Source of the DNA: an uncultured Prevotellaceae bacterium
Lineage (GTDB): Bacteria; Bacteroidota; Bacteroidia; Bacteroidales; Muribaculaceae
Assembly: GCA_937916085.1 (NCBI GenBank)
Contig: CALGGO010000112.1
Location: forward strand, 1-64,000
Direction: 5' to 3'
Length of the DNA stretch: 64,000 nucleotides
The notes beneath the pieces were generated by a model that worked only from the letters and a program-made list of their open reading frames with translations, was not told the origin of the DNA and ran no database searches. Below, one piece after another: positions 49,416 through 56,853 of the stretch; the first letter of the stretch is position 1; every line of letters starts with the position of its first letter. The position numbers and the translations under genes are program-made.

Positions 49416-49545
49416 GAATTATCCCTCAAATCTTTCACAGCATCTTAGCGTTTTTTGATAAAACGCTCACGCTCGCAAGGCCTTGAGCAAACTCGGCTTT
49501 GTCTTGCTTAATCGCGTTTTTCCACATTAAACCCAATTTGGAAAA

Positions 49546-50826
49546 ATGAACTATTTATTTACCAGTGAATCGGTGTCGGAAGGACATCCCGACAAAGTTG
49601 CCGACCAGATCAGCGACGCGCTGCTCGACCATTTTTTGGCGTTTGACCCTCACAGCCGTGTGGCGTGTGAGACCCTTGTCACTACCGGACAGGTGGTGAT
49701 AGCCGGAGAGGTGAAAAGTAAGATCTACATCGACCTGATGGATGTGACTCGTCAAGTAATCAGCGGCATTGGCTACAACAAGAGCGAGTACAAGTTTGAC
49801 GCCGACTCCTGCGGCGTGTTCTCGGCAATCCATGAGCAGAGCGGCGACATCAACCGCGGCGTGGACCGTGCCACCATCGAGGAGCAAGGCGCTGGCGACC
49901 AGGGCATGATGTTTGGCTATGCCTGCAACGAGACTCCTAACTACATGCCGTTGACACTTGACTTGGCACACATGTTGCTTCGTGAGCTTGCCACCTTGCG
50001 CAAGGGTAAGTTGATACCCTATCTGCGCCCCGATGCCAAGAGCCAGGTTACGGTGGAATATGACGACGTTACCCGCCGTCCCGTGCGCATCCACACCATC
50101 GTCATCAGCACCCAGCACGACGATTTCATCAAGCCCGACGGCATCTCTCAGGAGGAAGCCGATAATGTGATGCTTGAGCGCATCCGTAACGACATCAAGA
50201 CCATCTTGCTGCCGCGCGTCATCGAGAAACTTCCTGACGATGTGAAGAAGCTATTTGACGACCAGATCATCCTCCATGTGAACCCCACGGGCAAGTTTGT
50301 GATTGGCGGTCCTCATGGCGACACTGGTCTCACGGGACGCAAAATAATCGTCGATACCTACGGCGGACGCGGAGCTCACGGCGGTGGCGCCTTTAGCGGC
50401 AAAGATCCCAGCAAGGTGGACCGTAGTGCCGCCTACGCCGCCCGCCACATCGCCAAGAACGCGGTGGCTGCCGGCATTGCCGACGAGATGCTCGTGCAGG
50501 TGTCTTACGCCATTGGTGTGGCTGAGCCTATCAGCCTCTATGTAAACACTTTCGGCACCAGTCATGTGGCGATGAGCGATGCCGAGATTGCCGAGAAACT
50601 GAATGGCATCTTCAAGATGACGCCTTACGAGATAGAGAAGCGCCTCAAGCTGCGCAACCCCATCTATCAAGAGACGGCAGCCTACGGACACATGGGCCGC
50701 GAGCCGCAAGTCATCACCAAGCACTTCAAGTCGCTCTACGAAGGCGACCGCACCATCGAGGTGGAACTCTTCACATGGGAAAAGCTCGACTATGTGGATG
50801 AGCTGAAAGCGCTCTTTGGGCTATAA
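49546..50826 (+). CDS. metK: S-adenosylmethionine synthase
   Basis: MetK makes SAM from methionine and ATP. The 426-residue protein starts SVSEGHPDKVADQISDALLD (about residues 8-27), with the methionine-binding and ATP-binding motifs GAGDQGMMFGYA and GGRGAHGGGAFSGKDPSKVD (about 267-286) intact. The length is that of the longer Bacteroidota form. Control is probably through the SAM-II-like element. It ends at a terminator shared with the convergent dehydrogenase gene. Confidence 0.98.
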   Translation: MNYLFTSESVSEGHPDKVADQISDALLDHFLAFDPHSRVACETLVTTGQVVIAGEVKSKIYIDLMDVTRQVISGIGYNKSEYKFDADSCGVFSAIHEQSGDINRGVDRATIEEQGAGDQGMMFGYACNETPNYMPLTLDLAHMLLRELATLRKGKLIPYLRPDAKSQVTVEYDDVTRRPVRIHTIVISTQHDDFIKPDGISQEEADNVMLERIRNDIKTILLPRVIEKLPDDVKKLFDDQIILHVNPTGKFVIGGPHGDTGLTGRKIIVDTYGGRGAHGGGAFSGKDPSKVDRSAAYAARHIAKNAVAAGIADEMLVQVSYAIGVAEPISLYVNTFGTSHVAMSDAEIAEKLNGIFKMTPYEIEKRLKLRNPIYQETAAYGHMGREPQVITKHFKSLYEGDRTIEVELFTWEKLDYVDELKALFGL

Positions 50827-50856
50827 TCGCCCATAGTTTTATCTCAAGAAAAATCA

Positions 50857-50903
50857 ATCACTCAGCCACAGGAAATCTCAATGGCTGAGTGATTTAGTTT
50901 TAA
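50857..50903. terminator. Terminator between convergent metK and dehydrogenase genes
   Basis: ATCACTCAGCCA (50857-50868) pairs perfectly with TGGCTGAGTGAT (50882-50893), followed by a T-rich tract (TTAGTTTTAATT). Confidence 0.88.
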
Positions 50904-50948
50904 TTGGTTCAATTAGTGTGCTTTAAAGCTGTTGATGAGTGTGGTTTG

Positions 50949-52145
50949 TCACAGCTCTAGGTCGATGTTGAAGAGCTCGTGCCAGGGGAGGCCTTGCTCG
51001 TTGAGGACCTGGAGGAATGGATCGGGGTCAAACTCCTCCACGTTGTGAACGCCAGGCTTGCACCACAATCCCTTGAGGAACATCATGGCACCTGTCATGG
51101 CGGGTACACCAGTAGTGTAGCTAACGGCTTGCATACCAGTCTCCTCAAATGCTGCATGGTGGTCGCAGTTGTTGTAGATGTAGTAGGTGAGATGTTTGCC
51201 GTCCTTGCCAATACCGCTGATGCGGCAGCCGATTGAGGTCTGGCCGGTGTAGTTCTCTCCCAGGTCTTGCGGGTTAGGAAGCACCGCTTTGAGGAACTGC
51301 AACGGCACTATCTCCACGCCGTTATACATGATTGGGTCGATGCGTGCCATGCCAATGTCTTGAATCACACGCAGGTGGGTGAGATATTCCTCACCGAATG
51401 TCATCCAGAAACGCGCGCGCTTGATGGTGGGGTAGTTGATTACCAGCGACTCCAGCTCCTCGTGATACATGAGGTAGCTCTCGCGCGGACCAATCTCGGG
51501 GTAGGTGAGAGGTTTGTGAATCTCGAGAGCTCCAGTCTGCACCCACTTGCCGTCTTGCCAGTAGCGGCCCTTCTGTGTGATCTCGCGGATGTTGATTTCG
51601 GGGTTGAAATTAGTGGCGAATGCCTTGCCGTGGTTGCCGGCGTTGCAATCTACTATGTCGAGGTAGTGAATCTCCTTGAAATGGTGCTTGGCGGCACGTG
51701 CGGTATATACTCCGCTCACGCCGGGGTCGAAGCCGCAGCCCAAGATGGCAGTCAGCCCCGCCTTCTCGAAGCGGTCACGGTAGGCCCATTGCCAGCTGTA
51801 CTCAAAGTGCGCCTCATCGCGCGGCTCGTAGTTGGCGGTGTCGAGGTAGTTCACGCCGCACTCCAGGCATGCGTCCATGATGGTAAGGTCTTGATAGGGC
51901 AATGCCACGTTGATGACGAGTTTGGGCTGATGGCGCTTGAACAAAGCCACCAGCTCTGGCACGCTGTCGGCATCCACCTCGTCGGTGGTGATGTTAGGTG
52001 CTCCAATCGCTTGTGCCACGGCATCACATTTCTCCTTGTGGCGCGAAGCGATTACTATCTCGTTAAACACATCGGGATTTTTAGCGCATTTGTGTGCCAC
52101 CACGGTTCCCACACCGCCACAGCCAATGATGATTACTTTGTTCAT
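50949..52145 (-). CDS. Saccharopine dehydrogenase-family protein, probably carboxynorspermidine dehydrogenase
   Basis: A 398-residue oxidoreductase. The Rossmann motif VIIIGCGGVGTVVAHKCA (residues 4-21) binds NAD(P)H. The rest matches the saccharopine/carboxynorspermidine dehydrogenase family (ALPYQDLTIMDACLECGVNYLDTANYEP, ILGCGFDPGVSGVYTARA). In gut Bacteroidota the close relatives make carboxy(nor)spermidine for spermidine synthesis. Lysine or saccharopine activity is the alternative and cannot be excluded from sequence. A CTAGA array and a diverged palindrome lie between its start and ispB. Confidence 0.85.
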   Translation of the reverse strand: MNKVIIIGCGGVGTVVAHKCAKNPDVFNEIVIASRHKEKCDAVAQAIGAPNITTDEVDADSVPELVALFKRHQPKLVINVALPYQDLTIMDACLECGVNYLDTANYEPRDEAHFEYSWQWAYRDRFEKAGLTAILGCGFDPGVSGVYTARAAKHHFKEIHYLDIVDCNAGNHGKAFATNFNPEINIREITQKGRYWQDGKWVQTGALEIHKPLTYPEIGPRESYLMYHEELESLVINYPTIKRARFWMTFGEEYLTHLRVIQDIGMARIDPIMYNGVEIVPLQFLKAVLPNPQDLGENYTGQTSIGCRISGIGKDGKHLTYYIYNNCDHHAAFEETGMQAVSYTTGVPAMTGAMMFLKGLWCKPGVHNVEEFDPDPFLQVLNEQGLPWHELFNIDLEL

Positions 52146-52169
52146 AGAAATTCAGTTTATTAGTTTTTT

Positions 52170-52243
52170 CTAGATCATCTAGAAATGCTAGACTTTCTAG
52201 ATATTCTAGGTTCTCTATTGGACGAAGCCAGGCCTCGTCACTA
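52170..52243. repeat. CTAGA array plus diverged palindromic repeat
   Basis: 9-bp CTAGA-type units (52170-52210) are followed by GGACGAAGCCAGGCCTCGTC and ACTAC (52220-52243), a diverged relative of the GGACAAGGC palindrome. Confidence 0.75.
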
Positions 52244-52254
52244 CTTATAATTTG

Positions 52255-53229
52255 CTATTTATTCCGCTCTATGATATATTGGAAAATCGACTTCAAAGCT
52301 TGAGTGCATTCGTTGTCGCCGTAGGCGTCGAGCAGAGCAGCGCCAGTCTCATAGAGCTCATGCATCTTGTTGTAGGCATAGTCGATGCCGCCACAGTCTT
52401 TAGCCCACTCCACGAGGCACTCGATGTCGCTTTCGCTGTAATTGTGCTGATTGATTAATCCCAGCATGTAGTCACGCTCGGGACGGTCTTCGAGTGAGAG
52501 AGCATAAATCAGCGGCAGAGTGACTTTTCCCTCGCGAAGGTCATTGCCCGTGGGCTTGCCCACGACGGGGTCTTTGAAGTAGTCGAAGGTGTCGTCTTTG
52601 ATTTGGAAACATAGCCCCAGACGATGTGCAAATTCGATGATTGGCTTCAGCTCTTCGGTCTTAGCTCCAGCGGCAATGCCACCCACTTCAACGCAGCTGG
52701 CAAAGAGCGATGCCGTCTTCTTGCTGATGATGTCGAAATAGGCGTCCTCGGTGATAGTGTGGTTGCGGGCAACGTCATATTGGTTGATCTCTCCCAGCGA
52801 GAGGTTGGCTCCCAAGGTGGCAAGCACCTTGAGGATGTCTTTGTTGCCAGTCTCTACGGCACATACCAGCGCCTTGCTCACGAAGAAGTCGCCCACTAGC
52901 ACGGCTATATGGTTGGTCCACACGCCGTTAATGGTGGGAGTGCCGCGTCGCTCCTTGCTGTCGTCGATGACATCGTCGTGAATGAGCGACGCATTGTGCA
53001 ATATTTCGATGGCAGCACCTGCCGTAATCACCTGTTTGTTGATGCCCCCCATGAGCTTGCCGCTGATGAGCACCAGCATGGGGCGCAACTGTTTGCCTTT
53101 AACTTTCAGGAAATTAAAGACTATAGAGTTCATCAATTGGTTGTCACTTGTCAGGGTCTCTTCTATAATCTTGTTGAGCTGCGCAAGTTCGTCACCAATA
53201 AAAAGCTTTATGTCATTAAGATTTTTCAT
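52255..53229 (-). CDS. ispB: Polyprenyl diphosphate synthase
   Basis: This enzyme extends isoprenyl chains, likely for menaquinone side chains. The 324-residue protein has KGKQLRPML, the first aspartate motif in LIHDDVIDDSKERRG (about residues 76-90) and the second in QIKDDTFDYF. ATG 53229 is used: the earlier ORF start at 53283 lies upstream of the -7 box TAATTTTG (53249 to 53242, minus strand), and the predicted transcript starts only a few bases before 53229. The chain length is not predictable by eye. Confidence 0.93.
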   Translation of the reverse strand: MKNLNDIKLFIGDELAQLNKIIEETLTSDNQLMNSIVFNFLKVKGKQLRPMLVLISGKLMGGINKQVITAGAAIEILHNASLIHDDVIDDSKERRGTPTINGVWTNHIAVLVGDFFVSKALVCAVETGNKDILKVLATLGANLSLGEINQYDVARNHTITEDAYFDIISKKTASLFASCVEVGGIAAGAKTEELKPIIEFAHRLGLCFQIKDDTFDYFKDPVVGKPTGNDLREGKVTLPLIYALSLEDRPERDYMLGLINQHNYSESDIECLVEWAKDCGGIDYAYNKMHELYETGAALLDAYGDNECTQALKSIFQYIIERNK

Positions 53230-53241
53230 AATTACAAAGCG

Positions 53242-53249
53242 CAAAATTA
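53242..53249 (-). promoter_or_regulatory. ispB promoter -7 box
   Basis: TAATTTTG read on the minus strand from 53249 to 53242; the leader is only about 6 bases. Confidence 0.6.
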
Positions 53250-53404
53250 GTGCAAGTCGAGAGAAATACAAAATGAAAAGCAAAGTTTTTCATTTTTATT
53301 TCCTAGGCGTAGCCTAATTTATACAAAATTAGCAATAATATTTTTGGTAGGCATAATTTTTGGTAAGTTTTTTGCAAAATAGAAAATTATTCAAAGATTA
53401 TTAT

Positions 53405-53412
53405 TACCTTTG
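53405..53412 (+). promoter_or_regulatory. Promoter -7 box of the 53.4 kb small protein gene
   Basis: TACCTTTG at 53405-53412, 13 bases before ATG 53425. Confidence 0.6.
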
Positions 53413-53424
53413 GCAACTTAAAAA

Positions 53425-53892
53425 ATGGACTTTACATCAGTTGAATTTTATACTATAGCATTTTTTGTCGCCATGGCACTTGTGGGGTTCTTCGTGAAGC
53501 AGAAGAGCACTAAGCCGGCGACATCTGTGATATGCTCACTTGACCTTACTCCAGCTTCAGAGCCACAGGAAGGCGCTAGCCGCTTGAGGCTTACGGCGCA
53601 GGACGGCGGCTCCGTGACCATAGAGCGCGAGGGCTTGCCCTTGTGCGATGGCGAGACGGTAAACTTGATTGCCACAGTGATTGACGACAAGATCACCATT
53701 CAGGAGAAGAAGGGCAAGATCTCGGCGTTTGGTGGCAAGGAGAGCGTTTATAACGGACATGCTGTCGTGACATTTTTTCTTGAAAACAACAAGAACTACC
53801 TGCGTTATGAGAGCAGTGTGGCAGGAAAGTGGTGCAAGTTGGCTTTTGTCAATTCTCCCGGCAATATGGTGGAAAAAGACTTAAGTTATTGA
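53425..53892 (+). CDS. Membrane-anchored small protein of unknown function
   Basis: A 155-residue protein with one N-terminal membrane span (about 6-23) followed by basic KQKSTK, so the C-terminal part is probably cytoplasmic by the positive-inside rule. That part (about 40-150) is predicted beta-rich (RLRLTAQDGGSVTIEREGLP, ETVNLIATVIDDKITIQEKK). I do not recognise the family. It faces ispB and precedes the three PorZ-like genes on the same strand, but a 116-base gap with its own repeats separates them. Confidence 0.7.
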   Translation: MDFTSVEFYTIAFFVAMALVGFFVKQKSTKPATSVICSLDLTPASEPQEGASRLRLTAQDGGSVTIEREGLPLCDGETVNLIATVIDDKITIQEKKGKISAFGGKESVYNGHAVVTFFLENNKNYLRYESSVAGKWCKLAFVNSPGNMVEKDLSY

Positions 53893-53894
53893 TG

Positions 53895-53922
53895 ATGTCA
53901 CACTTTTGCTGGCATGTCACAC
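53895..53922. repeat. Direct repeat ATGTCACAC, two copies, before the PorZ-like genes
   Basis: ATGTCACAC at 53895-53903 and 53914-53922, 19 bases apart start to start (about two helical turns), each followed by a TTTTGC-like tract. The spacing suits a regulator binding site; no regulator is identified. Confidence 0.45.
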
Positions 53923-54008
53923 AATTTTTGCACTTACTTGACGTTATTTTTGTTAAGGTGTTTTGTGCAGGTGCCTTATTTTGAGAGAAAAATCAAAACT
54001 TCGAAGAT

Positions 54009-56708
54009 ATGATAAAAAAATTATTTCTGGCGATTTTCCTGACCTTGCCTCTGCTGGCTAGCGCACAGCTTGGGTCGGGGCAGTGGAAAATCCATCCCTA
54101 TTTTGTTGGCTCCAGTGCCAAGAACTGCATTGACGCGGGCGATAAAGTTTATTATCTGTCGAGTGGCAGCCTCTACTGCTACGACAAAGAGTCGCAGAGC
54201 AACAGTGTGCTTACTGTCAATAATCTGCTTAATGGCGTAAAAATCAGTCAGCTTTATTACAACTACACTCGGCAATATCTTGTTGTCGCTTATACCGACT
54301 GTAATATCGACGTCATCAAGACTGGCGGAGAAGTGATAAACATCCCTGCCATCAAGGAAGTGGTAATGCACAAAGCAAAGACCATCAATGATGTGAACTT
54401 CTGCAACGGCAAGATGTATGTCGCAACTTCGTTTGGATATCTTGTTCTCGACGACGAGACCTTCGACATCAAGGAAACGCGCAATTTTGAGGTAAATGTG
54501 GCATCGGTAGCCGAGGTGGGCAATCACAAGTTAATATCGTATAATAATAAAGATGGTATTTTGTATTGTGGTGCTAATGAACAAATAGAAACCCCCTGGA
54601 GTTATAAGGTAAGCAAAACCAATACCACCTTTGTGGCTGGCGTTGATGCCACCTCAACCGACGGGAAGAAATTAGTTAAAACCCCTATCACCATCTCTTG
54701 TGATAAAGTGATTTCGGTTGACAACTCTGAATATGCATTGGCCGATAGCTCTACTACAACTATAACGATCCCAGCAGGATACAGAAATTATAAGATAGAG
54801 ATTATTGGTAGTGATACAAGCAGTCCTGTTTCTAATCTTAAAGCCAATACCGGCTCTTACTCCACAAGTGGCAATGTCGGCACTTGGACCGGTGAAACAA
54901 GAACAATTAAATTTACTGCCAGTGCAGAATGTAAAATATCACAGATTATTGTTCACTATACACTGTTGACTGGCAGGATTTACCCCATCAACGACAGCAA
55001 GTTCTTCCTTTCCACGACCGAAACGTTTTCTATTGTAACAATTAATAATCACACTGGCAGCGATGGCACGGATTCTTGCAGCTTCAGCTTGAAGACTGTG
55101 GTGGCAGCCGCTCCCGTAACGGTTCAGCCCTATCCAGGAGGTTTTGTAGCAAGCTTCGGCTCAAAGAATTACTACTACACCATCTTGCCCGACGCCAGCA
55201 AGACTACCAAAGTCACCGGCAACAAGCTTATGACGAGTCAGGAAGACGGCAACTGGTGGACACTAGGTGCCGATGGATTGACTCATGTGGTGGCTGGTGT
55301 GGCAGCCGAAAATGTGAAGCCCGATGGCTTGAGCATCAGCGCCAATGCCTATTGGAGCACTTACGACCCAATGCAGCAACGCGTGCTGCTGTGCCGCACC
55401 ACCGACAACCTGGTGCTGCCAGAAGCCAATGCATATAAATATACTCCTGAGGGTCGTTTTAGTGAGACAGCCAAGACCGAGATAAACGCTTACAACGGCA
55501 CCTCATGGAGCAACATCACACCTGCCAATGCCCCTAACAATGGCGGCAACTTGTGGTTGGTACCTTCGCCCAACGAGTTTGACACCTACTACTATTGCTG
55601 CCGTCTCGACAGTGGCGTGGTTAAGGTGCAGAACAATATGGTTGTGGCTAGATATAAAGCTAATAATAGCCCTTATGCCACACGCTGCGCGGCATTGCAG
55701 TTTGACTCAAAGGGCAACTTGTGGGTGGCGCAGTCGCGCAGTGCCAATAATTACGACGCCTTCGCCATAACTCCAGAGAACCAATTGCTTACCGAATTGA
55801 ATTTATCAAATTTTGTCATTAACGATATGGGCGGTGCATGCTATAGCGCAGGCTTCAAGCGCATCACCTTTGGCATTGGTGCCGGCGACACTAAGGTGTT
55901 CTCGGCTGGCGACTGGAATGCAGCGCTGGTATTCTGGACCAGCAATGAGGACCTTAGTCTGAAACAATATAAGGCCTTCAAGTCCTTTAATGACCAAGAC
56001 AACAAGAGTTTTAGCGCCAATTATTGGATATATGTCAAACCCGATAATGACAGCATCTTATGGCTAGGCACCAATTTGGGTGTCATCTCGCTTGACCCGC
56101 GTGAGGCCTTCAACGAGGATTTCCGTATCAACCGCATTAACTATTATGTAAACGAGGGAATTGAGGCAAGAGGTGTGTTGCTTGAGGGAACGCAAGTCAA
56201 CTGCATTGATGTGGATAATGACAACAACAAGTGGCTGGCTACCAATACCTCGGGTGTGTATTATGTGAACCATGACGGATCAGAGATTTACAAGCATTTC
56301 GACTCCAGCAACAGCCCTCTGCCTAGCGACCAGGTTTACAGCGTGTGCTGCGACCGCGCCACTAACTCTGTGGTAATGGTAACTCCCAATGGCGTGGTAG
56401 AATACTTCCCTGGCGTGACACCCTCCGAGCCCGACTACAGCAACGTTTATGCTTATCCCGAACTTGTGGAGCCCGACTTCACCGGCATGATAACCATCAA
56501 TGGCCTGATGTCGAACTCTAACGTGGTAATCACCGATGGCGACGGTAATGTGGTAAAAACCATGGTGTCGGATGGCGGCATCGCCATTTGGGACGTATGC
56601 ACCGAGAATGGAGAGAGGGTTAGCACAGGCATTTACAATGTATATGCCTCGCAAGGCGACACTTCCACTACTGGCGAGCCATTGACGCAAATAGCTGTTA
56701 TCAAGTAG
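54009..56708 (+). CDS. porZ: PorZ-like T9SS protein, first of three tandem paralogs, with internal insertion
   Basis: PorZ is a surface T9SS component that delivers anionic LPS to the sortase-like attachment machine. The 899-residue protein has a signal peptide (1-19, LLASAQ), then beta-propeller repeats starting GSGQWKIHPYFVGSSAKNCI. The C-terminal T9SS-like domain (about 815-899) runs YAYPELVEPDFTGMITING ... IYNVYASQGD. Compared with the next two copies it carries about 119 extra residues (about 203-321; 54615-54972), Ser/Thr-rich and more AT-rich. Assignment is by pattern. It may be the main or a derived PorZ. Confidence 0.7.
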   Translation: MIKKLFLAIFLTLPLLASAQLGSGQWKIHPYFVGSSAKNCIDAGDKVYYLSSGSLYCYDKESQSNSVLTVNNLLNGVKISQLYYNYTRQYLVVAYTDCNIDVIKTGGEVINIPAIKEVVMHKAKTINDVNFCNGKMYVATSFGYLVLDDETFDIKETRNFEVNVASVAEVGNHKLISYNNKDGILYCGANEQIETPWSYKVSKTNTTFVAGVDATSTDGKKLVKTPITISCDKVISVDNSEYALADSSTTTITIPAGYRNYKIEIIGSDTSSPVSNLKANTGSYSTSGNVGTWTGETRTIKFTASAECKISQIIVHYTLLTGRIYPINDSKFFLSTTETFSIVTINNHTGSDGTDSCSFSLKTVVAAAPVTVQPYPGGFVASFGSKNYYYTILPDASKTTKVTGNKLMTSQEDGNWWTLGADGLTHVVAGVAAENVKPDGLSISANAYWSTYDPMQQRVLLCRTTDNLVLPEANAYKYTPEGRFSETAKTEINAYNGTSWSNITPANAPNNGGNLWLVPSPNEFDTYYYCCRLDSGVVKVQNNMVVARYKANNSPYATRCAALQFDSKGNLWVAQSRSANNYDAFAITPENQLLTELNLSNFVINDMGGACYSAGFKRITFGIGAGDTKVFSAGDWNAALVFWTSNEDLSLKQYKAFKSFNDQDNKSFSANYWIYVKPDNDSILWLGTNLGVISLDPREAFNEDFRINRINYYVNEGIEARGVLLEGTQVNCIDVDNDNNKWLATNTSGVYYVNHDGSEIYKHFDSSNSPLPSDQVYSVCCDRATNSVVMVTPNGVVEYFPGVTPSEPDYSNVYAYPELVEPDFTGMITINGLMSNSNVVITDGDGNVVKTMVSDGGIAIWDVCTENGERVSTGIYNVYASQGDTSTTGEPLTQIAVIK

Positions 56709-56744
56709 GAAATAAGCAAAGTAGTAAAATACAAATCAAAAAAC

Positions 56745-56777
56745 ACAGAGTTCCAGTCATTGGAACTCTGGTTTTTT
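56745..56777 (+). terminator. Terminator after the first PorZ-like gene
   Basis: CAGAGTTCCA (56745-56754) pairs perfectly with TGGAACTCTG (56761-56770), followed by GTTTTTT. The next PorZ-like gene may therefore be transcribed separately. Confidence 0.9.
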
Positions 56778-56853
56778 ATCTAGTTTTTGTCAGCAATACA
56801 ATTTTATCGCTATTTCTAGCGTTATATATGAAATATATAAAATAAAAAATACT

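Noticed and set aside
49292..49486. 64-codon ORF in the metK leader
   Set aside because: It runs through the -7 box and the SAM-II-like element, so it cannot be the main function of that sequence.
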